DNA from: Amphirosellinia nigrospora | Taxonomy: Eukaryota > Ascomycota > Sordariomycetes > Xylariales > Xylariaceae | DNA length: 64,000 bases | Reading direction: 5' to 3' | Assembly: GCA_004123355.1 (NCBI GenBank) | Contig: SCHM01000004.1 | Location: 2,636,316-2,700,315 of the forward strand | Shown here: piece by piece, positions 49,939 to 61,105 of the stretch | How positions within the stretch are numbered: the first letter of the stretch is position 1 | Layout of the letters: each line of letters opens with the position of its first letter | Notes under the pieces: generated by a model | The model's input: the letters and a program-made list of their open reading frames with translations, nothing else | Databases searched by the model: none | What the model was told of the DNA's origin: nothing | Position numbers and translations under genes: made by a program

Positions 49939-50563
49939 CTAAAACCGCCGACGCGTAGGCTCGGGGCTCGGGCTCCGGGAGACGCTCTTCTCGTCGCGGC
50001 CGCGCATCTTGAGCCACTTCTTGGTGGCGAGCACGAGCTCGCGGTCGAGCTCGGGGGTCGGGTTCTTGCGGTGTATGAAGTTGCAGAAGCCGCCCCGGAC
50101 GCAGCCCTCGCCCGAGTTCAGCCGGCAGCAGGCCTCGCGAAGTCGGTGACGGGGCTCAGCTCGCAGTAGATGGGGCGGCCGGCGTACCAGCGGCTGTTGA
50201 GCTCGTCGCAGGCCGTCTGGGCCGAGTCCTCGTACTTGAAGCGCGCGTAGACGTTGCCGATCAGGTGGTCGTTGGTGTTGTCGCAGACGAGAGCTCCTCG
50301 AGCTCGCCGTACTTGCACAGCTCGCACCACAGGTCCGTAGAAGGCGTCGAAGTGGTTCATGCACTGCTCCGCCGTCAGCCGCGACTTGGGGTCGTGCGCC
50401 GGGTTCTGGTACATCGAGGGCAGCAGGATCGTCTGCGAGTACGACGGCTTCACGTGCTTGCGCGAGCACCGGTCCCGTGCCGGCACGCGCCGATCTTGTA
50501 GTAGAACGAGCAGTTGACCTTGTCCTGTTCCGTGCCGAAGATGGAGGCGAGAAAATTGGCCAT
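49939..50563 (-). CDS. U2 snRNP auxiliary factor small subunit (U2AF35/U2AF23)
   Basis: This nuclear splicing factor recognises the AG of the 3' splice site. From ATG at 50563 it reads [20 protein letters not shown], then the first CCCH zinc finger ([13 protein letters not shown]...CSRKH), [16 protein letters not shown], the RRM-like homology domain ([56 protein letters not shown]), the second zinc finger ([23 protein letters not shown]), and a short tail [20 protein letters not shown]. No intron is needed. Frame slips lie near 50490 (G run in GACRHGD) and between about 50280 and 50345. The gene is essential wherever tested, so these are probably sequence errors. Codon use is very rich in G and C at third positions, unlike the accessory genes to the right. 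Confidence 0.92.
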
Positions 50564-51691
50564 TTGACGGTAGTCGGGGGGGAGTTGGTCGAGGTGAGGA
50601 GACGGGGATGGGATGGGATGGGTTGGACGGAGGCTGGAATGGGGCGCGAGCGCGAAGCTTTCGTTGTTGACTGCGAAGAGTGTCGCGCCTGTCGAGTGGT
50701 TTGCGTGTATGTCTGTTTGATAGGGAGATTGAGATCGGGCGGCGGTGGTGACGGACAAGGGAAGAGAACTGCTTTGCCGCAGAGGTTTGATAGTTAGTTA
50801 GTGGTGTTATACGACCTCTGTTTCTGGGTTAGAAATCTATGTTCCCAGGAAGAATGCGGATGAATTGGGGCAAAAGAAAGGCTGAGGTGGAGAATTAGAT
50901 GCAGGTAAAGATACTTGGTACTTGGCGTCCCTTTTTGGTGGAACCATCTGAGTCGAGGCTGACCAATTATCTATCGAAAACTCGATGATATGTCAGCCAT
51001 CTAGATATTTCTCCGCTAGCCACAAGCCACACGGCCTAGATTAGCTAATAATTCCGCAGCGCCATGCGGGAACAGAACAACCACCGATCCCCTGTACAGA
51101 AAAAAAAGCTTCTAAACCTTAGAGGCAAGTGGGTAATCAGTATTCTCACCGTCGCAACCTTGAGAAATCTGTAGAATCTCGACACATAGTTTTTAGGTAA
51201 TATCCTCTTACACTCTATCTCGATGTATTGCGATAACCAGACGGCCAATCGGAGACGCCTCGACGTGCATTTCTTACGGCATTGAGACTATCTATAGACT
51301 ATATACAGGATGCATAGAATTGCGTCGCCCTGTTGTCAATTGGAACGGCATCTACCGGCATCTCATTCTTAGTGAATAAATTGGCTTTATATAACGGACT
51401 AGCCGATCGGAACAGACAAGGGCGTAAAATTGACAAATTGGTGGAGACTGAGGACTATTACTCACAACGAGCTGCTTGTTGTATGCGAGAGGAAAAGCGA
51501 CGACTTCCTCAAGATAGCGGGGGTTTTTATTTATTTAAGCTACGCCCTAGGTAATCAGCTGAGCTTAATTACCAAACCATAACTTATTCCTCAACATAGT
51601 TTCCTACTGTCAAAGATTTCTCTTCTCAGACCTTCGCTCCCGCAGCTCGCGTTCGCACCGCACATCAAATGGCACCGTCGATAGCGAGAGC
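50564..51691. other. Intergenic, divergent promoters
   Basis: The region lies between U2AF (-) and the GNAT gene (+). No coding signal; G-rich just upstream of U2AF on the plus strand (about 50575-50640). Confidence 0.5.
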
Positions 51692-52246
51692 ATGGTGCCG
51701 GCTCAAGAATACACTTCACCTAAGCCCGGCATGGGTATCATAAGGGCACGCCAACCCTCGAGGCGAAAGCCATCGCGAAGATCGGCGCGGACACATACAC
51801 CGCCACCTTCGGGTTCTCTGTGTCTGCCGAGGACCTGGCCAAGTTCTCAACGAGACGTACATCGAGTCCGTCATCCTCGCAGACATGAAAGACCCCGCGA
51901 TAGAGACGTGGGCGGCGCGCGACGCCGCCACGGGCAAGGCGCTCGCATGGTGCAGCTCGTGCGGGAACTCACGGACCCCTGCATACCGGGGAGCGGACGA
52001 CGCACGCCGAGCTGCGGAGGCTGTACGTCGACACGGCGGCGCACGGCCGGCATCGGCAGCAAGCTCATCGCGGCCGTCGAGGAGCAGGCGCGCGCCGAGG
52101 GCTTCAAGCAGCTGTGGCTCACCGTGTGGGAGAACAACGCCAACGCGCGCGCCTGTACGCGAGGCTGGGGTATCGCAAGGTCGGCACCACCGACTTCCTC
52201 ACGGCGACTGCGTCCAGACGGATAATGTGCTCTTAAGAGCTTGTGA
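51692..52246 (+). CDS. GNAT-family N-acetyltransferase
   Basis: The likely start is ATG at 51692 (MVPAQEYTSPKPGMGIIR); an upstream ATG at 51669 is in another frame. Reading across single-base slips gives IGADTYTATFGFSVSAEDLA, NETYIESVILADMKDPAIET, WAARDAATGKALAW, VRELTDPCIPGS, LRRLYVDTAAHGR, GIGSKLIAAVEEQARAEGFK, QLWLTVWENNANA and LYARLGYRKVGTTDFL. The acetyl-CoA-binding motif A (R/Q-x-x-G-x-G/A) is represented by HGRGIGSKL, and the LTVWENN...LYxRLGY motif B is clear. The acyl acceptor is unknown; the closest resemblance is to fungal small-molecule acetyltransferases. At least four one-base slips are present in about 550 nt. The stop at 52246 assumes the end reads DCVQTDNVLL. GC-rich codons, as in U2AF. 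Confidence 0.8.
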
Positions 52247-52940
52247 AGGAGCGATGGTTTGCGGTAATGGATAGAATGGACTGGAGTTGGTTTGGTGAGC
52301 GGGGAAATGAGACTTTAGAGGGTTTAGAGGATACACGGAAGAAGGTTTCACGAATCAGGTATGATGGCTTGCGGATTTGTCGGCGTTCGGGAGTTAGATG
52401 AACGATATCGGTTGACTTTTAGTCTGAGTTTTGAGTTTAATAGAAGGCATAAATGAATACACTGTGGGTGCGCTCAACTCATGCTTCCAAGTTCCCTCAG
52501 GGACGAACCCCTGGCATCTAGCAACGGCGGGCAGTTGCGGACAGCGCATAAATCTCGAGAGGACCTACTTAGGTAGTGTGTTCATATTGAAATGGAGTGA
52601 CTTACCAAGAAGAGTAATGAAGTTAAGAGGCACATCGTCCACTCTCTTGGATGCAACTCCCTCTCATAGTGTAGGCGCACCCACAGGTGGAAGCATATAT
52701 CCACTAGTTCTGATGGCGATGTGGAAGACCAGACCTTACATGAAGTCCAGTGACGAAATAGGGATAAGGCAGCTCAACTTAGTCTGTTCCCTGACCTTTG
52801 ATACCTCTTAGGATTATCGTCGACATCACAACACTACTTCTACTGCATTATTCCATCCAGGATCTTTGGGAACTTATAATACTCGCTATTCAGAATAGTA
52901 TTGTATTACTTCTATTTTGAAGTCACAACCAAAAGTGATC
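52247..52940. other. Intergenic between two plus-strand genes
   Basis: No gene is recognised. A 126-codon frame (52431-52811) has no ATG near its start and no motif. Confidence 0.5.
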
Positions 52941-54568
52941 ATGTCGAACAGTCCCTCCGTTTACAACAGCGACCCCGAGATGGGCCTCGAACTTGGCAAC
53001 ATTTCCCCGGCGAATACCGGCACTCCGTCATCTAGTAACCAGCCAGCCAGCGGCCCTTCCGAACCCGAACCCGCGGAAGGCTACATCATGATCGGGTATA
53101 TGCCGGTGTCGAACGGAGACCAGGCGCACGCTCCTCCAGATCCTGCTCCAACTCCACCCATGGCACCTCCAAATACACCCGTGGTACAAGCACAGGGACA
53201 AGACCCAGCCCAGCCCGGCCAGCTTGTCGAGCAAGGACCCCCCGTCCAAGAACCTCATGTACAGCGAAGAAGATTCCGCAGATTTCTGGAAAAAGTCGAC
53301 TTTAGCTGGTATATCTGGCCAATGAACTTGGGCATCACCTCGATTCTGATATATGACTGGTCAATCCCCTACCCAGAATATAAGGGGAAGTTTTCGTGGG
53401 TTTGTTTATTCTACCTCGTTCTAAACTTAATGCTGTTCTCTGTTCTCCTTGGGTTGACCATTATGCGGTACCATAAAATCCCAGGAACCTATCAAGACAT
53501 GGTGACGCAACCTCGCCAAGCAGCCTCGTTCGTCATGGTACCTCTGGCCCTTTGGACGATCATCACCCTCTGCACCAGGCTTGTGGAAAATGAAACACGA
53601 GCCATCGTGGCTCTATGGGCATTATGGTGGATTGACGTGGCTCTTAGCCTGACAGCAGAACTTGGTATAACGCTCGCACTAAGTCTCTCGTGGGTTAGCC
53701 ATCCCATCGTGATTGCCGAATGCTAACAAAATGGTATAGCCAAACACTCATAGAAGATCTCGTTGCCCTTGATAACCTGTCAGGTAGTTAGCTTCTACCT
53801 GTCGCCGCTCCCATCGCCGCAGCAGCAGCTGGTGGCGACCTTGTTGCGAAGCTCGACACAGATCTAGCGAAGCTCATCACGATTTGGATCAGCTACGTCC
53901 TCCTGACCCTGGGGATCTTGCATGCTATCGTTATATCTCCCTTCGAGGTCTATAGATTCACCAAAATCGTAGTCGGGAGACGTTTACGAGTAGAGAACAT
54001 AACCGACCTATTCATTCCGCCAGCTACCCTTGCCCTGGCTGGATTGGCTGCCGAAGAGCTAGGAAGGCAAGCGTTCCAACGATCCAACATACTTCCAGTA
54101 TTATGGGAAAACAATCAATTGATGGGCGCTCACCTTTATACCGTGGGCCGCTTTTGCAGTTTTGCGTGCTGGTCTTTAGGGATATTCTGGAACTCCGCCT
54201 TGGCAGTGATTTTCCTGCCCCTGAGTATCAAGATGGTAGTGAGGGGGTTGTTCAACAACAACTGGTTATCCTTCCCGTTTTCGTTGGGTGTTTTTGCTTC
54301 ATCCTGTTCGAGACTGCTTCTGGAACACTCACACGAGGGCATCGTGACCTGTGGCTTTGGTCTCGGGGTTGCCGCCATAGTGATTCCTTTTGTCTTCACC
54401 CTGAAGACGATGGGGTGGGATGGAAACCTAAACTTCAATTGGGCTAACAACCGGGCTCCGCTGTTCGGCATGCCTGGAACCGCAAGAGAAAGACTCGCCT
54501 ACCTTAACAACCTGGTGTGGAGAGGGATACTGAGAGCCCTCCTCTGCGTTATGAACGTCTTCGACTAG
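52941..54568 (+). CDS. TDT/SLAC1-like transporter with in-frame TAG at a Trp position
   Basis: A membrane protein of 525 residues if read through, from exons 52941-53689 and 53740-54568 (intron with donor GTGGGT, TGCTAAC branch and TATAG acceptor). The first 115 residues are Pro-rich and hydrophilic, followed by about ten hydrophobic segments starting at FSWYIWPMNLGITSIL. The order and the motif LLPVAAPIAAAAAGG after the fifth segment match the tellurite-resistance/dicarboxylate transporter family (fungal Mae1 malate and Ssu1 sulfite transporters, plant SLAC1). The substrate is not predictable. Both exons are free of frameshifts, unlike most genes here, but codon 267 is TAG (53789-53791), exactly where relatives have Trp in WLLP. 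Bases 53781-53801 form a perfect 7-bp stem (CAGGTAG/CTACCTG) with the TAG in its 7-nt loop. Editing of the A to inosine would restore Trp. Other readings are a true nonsense allele or a base-call error. Confidence 0.85.
53781..53801 (+). promoter_or_regulatory. Hairpin presenting the TAG of the transporter (candidate A-to-I editing site)
   Basis: The arms CAGGTAG (53781-53787) and CTACCTG (53795-53801) are perfect reverse complements, and the loop is TTAGCTT with the stop codon TAG at loop positions 2-4. The candidate edited base is A53790, preceded by U and followed by G. Known sexual-stage mRNA editing in Fusarium, Neurospora and Sordaria favours adenosines in hairpin loops with U at -1. 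The structure is seen directly; the editing is inferred. Confidence 0.6.
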
Positions 54569-55757
54569 GCATGATAAACAATGTGTTTATAACATCTGTG
54601 TCTCTTTCGTGCTCGGAATGAGCGACGAGCCGATAATTTTAATAATAACTTTATAGTTTCTTTGAATCGAGTGTTATCCTTGGTATTTGTGCAGTGATAT
54701 CCCTACTCAATTTAGTTGAAACGGTGTAGGTGAAAACAAACTCCACTAACATTATAGGGATGAAGGCGAGAGAAAAGGGAGAGATTTAGCTATTTGCCTT
54801 GCTATCATCGCTTAGTTCCCAGCACTATTTTATTAATGTAGATTTTTATTATTTTAGTATTGTATAAATCCGGAGCCCAGTCTTGAGGTAGGAAATAGAC
54901 ACTTGTGGTATGAAGGTCTCTCAACTGCATTCGTGGAGGGCTGAGACTATACCCCTTTAATAATAACCCTTTCGGCAAAGCAACTTCGTAGCTGGAATAC
55001 AAGTACTGTGTATTTTTTCATAACGTATTTGACTGATTGATGCTATCCCGAGATTCCACCTAGAGGAGTCTCTAGGCTTGCTTACGTCCGTGTGAGATGG
55101 ACGAAGGCTGTCGTTGTGCCAAGTGGCTTATTAGCATGCCCTAGCTCCGTAGAGTTTCGAATGCTGTGTGTTCTTCTCCCTTAGCACCGATTGCCTCTTA
55201 TTGCTTTAGCCTTTCCGTTAATATGTCTTCATTGATGAAGTGAAAGCGACATATCTTAAATCAAGCATGGATTTATTTTATCTCACGTAAGTTGAAGGTC
55301 TGGTATCAAATATCGTTTTCGCATGCCTATGTGCTTTACAAATAATATATCGGCCGGCAGTCCTCCTCAGAAAACGATGAAATTTTGTTGAACCAGGACT
55401 TCTCAATTTACCCGCTGGTGTCTGGACCTCAGGCGCTGGCTCCATATGCCGAATGCCACCACGATAGCAGCTATGTCAATAACCGGCTGGGCACTTATGC
55501 GAGCTTCCCTCTGAGTCGTCGGGGAGCGGGTGTGCAAGTTCCGAAATAACACCATTTGCTTATTGGGATATAAGACTGTTGATAGGCACGCAGTATTGCT
55601 CAAGTAGACTTCGGAGTGGCTGCGTCTCGTCCAATAGGGCCAATTTCAGATTAAACTAGGATGGAAAATCAATATCCGGTCGCAATGATATAAGCTCGTG
55701 CCCGCTCATATCCACACTTCGCTGGGTTTCAGTCGAAGCTGAGTAACCGACAGCAAG
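54569..55757. other. Intergenic, 1.2 kb
   Basis: No coding signal on either strand; moderately AT-rich. It should hold the end of the transporter gene and the promoter of the oxidoreductase. Confidence 0.5.
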
Positions 55758-57847
55758 ATGAAGCCAAACATCAAGCAAGGCGTGATCTCGAGGGCGATAG
55801 CGCTCGCGCTCCTAGCACCGGGATTTACAGCTGCTGCGCCGGCAGCTCAAGCGACCGAATATGATTATGTTGTGGTCGGTAGTGGTCCCGGCGGCGGCCC
55901 TCTCGCAGTAAACTTGGCGAATGCTGGGTATTCTGTTTTCTTGATCGAAGCTGGCGATGCCAGCACGGCCACCGGCTTCGGTCAATATCCGCCGGCTATA
56001 ACGTGGGACTTCTTTGTCAACCATTATCCTGATGGGGACCCTAGAAATAATCAGTACAGCCATTTGACCTGGAAGACGCCCGAGGGTCGTTACTGGGTTG
56101 GACAAACGGGTGCTCCGGCTGGATCCAAACTGTTGGGCGTGTACTATCCCCGTGGTAAGCTAACATGCATTGTCACTCTTGATTTCTTTTAAACAGTGAA
56201 GTGGATGGCGCTGACGAGCCTAAAGGAGCAACGTTGGGTGGCTCTAGCATGATCAATGCTATGTGTACCTGGCTTCCTAGTGATAGTGACTGGAATTATG
56301 TGTATGAGTTGACTGGAGACGAGACTTGGAAGTAAGCACAGACTATCACAACGGACGACGGAGAGGTGAGATAGACCAAACTAACCCCTGAGTGCCACAG
56401 GGCGGAGAACATGCGCAGCATCTTTACCAAGATCGAACACAACAACTACATGCCAAAAGGCACAGAAGGTCATGGCTTCGACGGCTTCTTCCAGACCAAC
56501 ATGGGCGCCAAGCTTCAAGCCCAGCGTGGCCCCTTAAAAGGCAATAAAGTGATGGATGCCTACGCATCCGACCTCAACATGACCCTGGCAATGAATGATC
56601 TCTTGCAACGAGACCCCAATGTCCTCTCCGTAGACCGCGACACGACGTCAAGCATATATGGTCTGGTGCAGCACCAGTACACTAACGGTGGTCGGTACAG
56701 CTCGCGCGACTATATCCAAGCCGCCCAGAAAAACACCTCCGTCCCGCTCACTGTCTCGCTCAATTCTCTCGCAACGCGCGTCCTCTTCGATACTACCGGC
56801 AGCTCCAAATGTGGCTCTTCTGCCGCCGCCGCTCCCCGGGCTACGGGAGTCGAGTATCTCGAAGGGAAATCGATCTACGCCGCCGACAGCCGGCGCACGT
56901 CCGGCTCGATGGGCACAAAGAAAACCGTCACCGCCAAGAGAGAAGTTATCGTCGCTGGCGGCGCCTTCAACTCGCCTCAGCTGCTAATGCTTTCCGGTGT
57001 CGGGCCTGCAGACCACCTGAAACAGTTCAACATCACGGTTGTCAAAGATCTGCCGGGCGTCGGCCAGAACATGATGGATAATCAAGAGATGCCTATCGTC
57101 GGCTCTGGCAGTGCGGGAACAGGCGACGCCGGTGTGGCGATGATTCGCACTTCCCACCCTGCGCACGGAAACGAGCGCGACATGTTCCTCATGGGAGGAC
57201 AAGGGTAAGTTACCATCCCAATCTCCACTTGCTCTTCTAGCGAGGAGATGATAGTTAACGCGAAAAACTCGCATAGCTTCTTGTTCCGAGGCTTCTGGCC
57301 AGAAACCAAACAGCCCCGCTACCAGCCGAGCCGCCGCAGCCGTACGGCGTAAGCATGGTGAAGGGGTCATCGGTCAACAACGGGGGCTGGGTGAAGCTGC
57401 GGTCCGCGGACCCGCAAGACACGCCCGAGATCAACTTCAACCACTACGCCACGGGATCCGAGTACGACCTGGCGGCCATGAAGGACGTCATCGCGTGGGT
57501 GCGGCGGATCTACCTCTCGATCGGGATCACGCCAAAGGAGCCCCTTGCTCGGGCACCCTGGACGCGAACGGCGGGTGCGGACAGGAAGACGAGGACTGGC
57601 TTCACAAGCAGACTTTCGGACACCATCCCACCAGCACGAACCGCATCGGCGCCGACAACGACACGATGGCGGTGCTCGATAGTAAATTCCGCGTCAGGGG
57701 TATCGATGGGCTGAGGGTCGTGGATGCTAGTGCTTTTGCTAGGATCCTGGTGTGTTTCCCGTCGTGTCGACGTTCTTGATTAGCCAGAAGGCGTCGGATG
57801 AGATGATTGCTGAGTTGCGAGCTGGTACGGCGATTAAACAATGTTGA
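55758..57847 (+). CDS. Secreted GMC-family oxidoreductase
   Basis: A flavoprotein of the glucose-methanol-choline family, which oxidises alcohols or sugars using FAD. Exons are 55758-56154, 56226-56331, 56401-57204 and 57277-57847. A signal peptide is clear (MKPNIKQGVISRAIALALLA, then PGFTAAAPA), so the protein is probably secreted. The FAD-binding Rossmann motif is YDYVVVGSGPGGGPLAVNLA, followed by VFLIEAGD. Family signature 1 is YYPRGATLGGSSMINAM, assembled across the first intron, and signature 2 is GGAFNSPQLLMLSGVGP. The C-terminal catalytic region reads HKQTFGHHPTSTNRIG, with the catalytic His, and ends VVDASAFARI...GVFPVVSTFLISQKASDEM. The GxGxxG variant with GGGPLA and the HHPTS motif resemble choline-dehydrogenase-like or cellobiose-dehydrogenase-type fungal enzymes; the substrate is unknown. 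Single-base slips fall near 57300-57330, 57543-57548 and 57748-57751. Confidence 0.9.
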
Positions 57848-58950
57848 AATGGCGGGATTTTTTTCATTGCTTGTTAATGATCTCAAGTTACCCGTATTAG
57901 TTCCGCGGAAAGGAGAATATAAGTTCGGTTCATATTCGTGTTTGTCAGTTGAGACTCTAGACCCCTTACTTATTAGGTCAGGCTTCTCAGTTCGGAGGAG
58001 TTCAAGTATGATCGCGTTCTGGGTTTTAGGTACCGGCCTTTATGTCGTTGTAGTCTTTGCAGTGGTGGTATGGTTTATGTTTCTTCAGACACACTAGCCA
58101 CGATTAAACGAGATCAGAATGTAAGTTAGGAGGTGAAAGGTAAGGGAACATAAACATGACGGACGTGCCTGATTATGAAGTCTACCGCCTTTAACGCCGA
58201 TCTTGTTCCCTTTGGAAATTTGTGGAAACTCGATATTTCGCATGTAGGGATTTTATCGAATGTTTATTTAGGCTATTGTCACGTTATTTTGTAGAAAGTT
58301 AGAGCCCACATGAAACAATTAGTATATGGAGAAGACGGGAGTCGTAGGTATAACATCCATATTGGAAAATATCGAATAATAAAGCATTGCAGACACCATT
58401 AGTAATAGACGAGAAGTAGATTCCTCCTCATACCTTGAGAGTAAAGGGCCGGCGAGGGGGGACTTCTCTGTAAATTAGAATACTTAAATTCTGCGGACAG
58501 GGGCTCTAGCCGGTACGATTAAAGCAAAAAGGGGTCGCAGAACGTAAGACCTCCAAGGAAAGAAAATAAGGAGCGGGTGATGCAGAGACACAGCGTTGGC
58601 TGGATCGGCGTAGGCAAGAGGGCGCCAATCTCTGGGGGCTTCTTTTCTACTAATATGGTAATTACCCCGGCAGAGGCGAGGCAATTCTGGGGAAACGTGG
58701 TATTGAAGGAGAAGACTGTGAAATGGCTGATGACCGTCCATGCCGTGTTGAACTTGAGCCGCTTGATTGTAAATACATAAATGGCAAAAACTTTTCCTTC
58801 TCCGCTAGTTGTGTATATATATATCGTAGTACAATCCCCGACTAACGGCTTCATGGCAAGCTGAGCGCTAAACGTTTCGAGTTATAACGATTACCGAGCA
58901 TGGTAATCAGTTATTAAGCTCGAGTTGAGGGAAAGCCAAGCAATACCCAA
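57848..58950. other. Convergent intergenic region, 1.1 kb
   Basis: The region lies between the ends of the GMC gene (+) and the dehydrogenase gene (-). A 111-codon frame on the minus strand (58519-58854) has no recognisable features. Otherwise nothing is seen. Confidence 0.5.
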
Positions 58951-60030
58951 CTATTCCGTTTTATCTGCTTCTTCCCGGGCCAGTGCCTCTTGCCACAATC
59001 CTTTTGTGCGTTGCCATGCGGCTTTGGGACGACTTTTATCATCCTCCCAAACCATCTCACTGGGCTGTCTCGAAGGCGCAAGCTCGCCGTTTTTATCGAC
59101 TTGGAAGGCGCCGGGCCCGCAAGGACAACTTGAGAGATAGTAAATGTGCCGTTCAAGGGCCGTATTCGGCTTTCTCCCGAAAAGCCGCTCCGACACATTG
59201 ACGCGAGCGTTCACAATCGCGCGCCATGCTCTCAGAAACACGCCCATAGTTTCAGGCATCGCGGTGCCAAAGAAATTCCATCCCCCGGATCACGACCGGA
59301 CTAAGTATGAATGAAATTTGGCCATTCTTCGTCGCCAAATGGTTGAACACCAAATTTGTCATGATAAAGGTGGATCGTCGTACCCTTTCGTCAATCCCAT
59401 GCTCCATATTCGTGGAGTCTTGAGTTCCATCGCTGAGTATGTTCAGGACTCGTCGCTCCTGGGATTGTCGGAGTAAAGGGAGCAAGTTGGAAAGTAGACG
59501 CATTCTGGAGATGTACCACAAGGATAAACAGGCGTGTAAACCTTCACTTATGACTGTCGCAGGATGTTAGTTAACCAAAGAGAGACATTGTTTAAGACAG
59601 TAGGCAAGTAAGTAAGTAAGGGGCATCAGCGTGATGACTCACTTGTGGTCTTGCCCGGAGGCATATCTTTCTCGCTCATGCATAGATAGTCGACTTTCTC
59701 TTCCGCGGCCATTATTTGCTTGCTCGCAGCATCCATGTCAGATATGAGCGAAATGTCAGCATCGATGAAGACAATTCTACAGCCGCGATTAAGGAGAGAT
59801 TCCAGCACCATCTTCCGGTGCACATTCCAACGGTCCGAGAATTTCCATAGTACGTAAAAAACCGTTGAATGGTACGATGCCAATATCGTTCTCTCGAGTA
59901 TCTTGGCACCAATACCACTCATGGCACCAGCGAAAACATAGACGATGTGTTCGCTTCGGTGGGCATTGCGGTTCTGATCCGCAAACTCTTCATTCTTCTC
60001 GATCATGGCGTTAATTCTCGTTTTCGCCAT
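58951..60030 (-). CDS. Short-chain dehydrogenase/reductase-like protein
   Basis: Exon 1 (59643-60030) begins MAKTRINAMIEKNEEFADQN and contains the nucleotide-binding motif VYVFAGAMSGIGAKILERTI (consensus TGxxxGIG), then RIVFIDADISLISDMDAASK and VDYLCMSE. Exon 2 (58951-59553) continues EGLHACLSLWYISRMRLLSN, LLPLLRQSQERRVLNILSDG, MTNLVFNHLATKNGQISFIL and, after a one-base slip near 59265, MPETMGVFLRAWRAIVNARV with end KGLWQEALAREEADKTE. The layout matches the fungal NAD(P)-binding proteins usually annotated as short-chain dehydrogenases of secondary metabolism (LALHYYSRMRF type). The classical YxxxK catalytic pair is not obvious and the GAMSGIG loop lacks the usual Thr, so activity is uncertain. 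The codons are less GC-biased than in the housekeeping genes to the left, which suits an accessory gene. Confidence 0.75.
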
Positions 60031-61105
60031 TTTTTTAGGGTTTCATCTAGTCGACAATACGGGAAGTCAGATTGCTGAGAACTTCGATGAGTTGGTGGCT
60101 GACACTTATGAGGAAAGTGGGTGAGATTATGGCTCGGTTAGAGATCGAAGGAGAATAATCATCTTGAACATGGTGACACGAAACGCGCGAGAGCCATGTA
60201 AACATTGGCTAATATTATTGGTGGTGACATGATTCCTCGCCCTTGCGTAAAAATGTAGTCAGCCGTAAACCAATAAACGGGCTAATAAGCGAAGCTTATG
60301 GCACGTAGCCAAGTGAGACAGTTGAATTTAGTGGTTAAATTATTTTTACTTATTTCTTTTTAGTGTTTTGATTTGTTATGTCCGGCCCACCAATGGCTGG
60401 TATTATAACGAGAAAGTAATGAAATCCCCAACTCCCTAATTATTCAGTAAAGCTAAATCCAATCGTGTTGGTTATGATTGTGCTTTCTTGACCCTCTCTG
60501 CGAGCAAATGATAAAGTTACATCAACTCGATGGGATAATTATGTCACAGTTCGCATGATTTATTGTTACTGCGCGAGATGTGGCGAACTTGCTTACTGAG
60601 GGTTAGTCTGTGAGACTTATAGCCTTCTAAATAGCCTCGATTTTGCCTCTATCTCTACTCTAGTATACATAGTACGGGCTAAGGGTTCGTGCCTAAGACT
60701 TGCTAGCTTCCGGAGCGTCCCGTGGCATCTTAGACATATCACTCTATCGTATAGTGGGAGCGGAGAGGAAGTTAGTTAAACTGACCTCTGGAGCAGGGGG
60801 GTGACGAGGGGCGCAAAGCGGGCTGATTTGAGGGGCGAAAGGGAGCCGCAAACAACGTAATTGAAATAACTTCTTTAACCTTCTCAGGTTAGCTTAAATT
60901 CGGCTCAAGGATTCTTTGAACCTTTCTGTTAGGTGGGCGACAAAGAAGTCCCAATCCAGTCCAGCCGAAACCATTTACGTGACACTACCTGGCAGTAGAA
61001 CCAACCAAGACAATTCGTGCACCCTATTTTTGCAGATTCATGTCAGTTCCCATTGGGATATTGTGTTTTGCTTAAGCAGGCAGAAGCTCCGCTACCGATA
61101 TCGGG
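60031..61105. other. Divergent intergenic region, 1.1 kb
   Basis: AT-moderate, with no coding signal. It should hold the promoters of the dehydrogenase (-) and the kinase-like gene (+). Confidence 0.5.

Noticed and set aside
49939-50563. Reading U2AF35 and other housekeeping genes as pseudogenes because of frame breaks
   Set aside because: The breaks are single bases in short runs shared by nearly all genes in the window, and the affected genes are normally essential and single copy.
52431-52811. 126-codon frame between the GNAT and transporter genes
   Set aside because: It begins at a non-ATG codon and has random composition.
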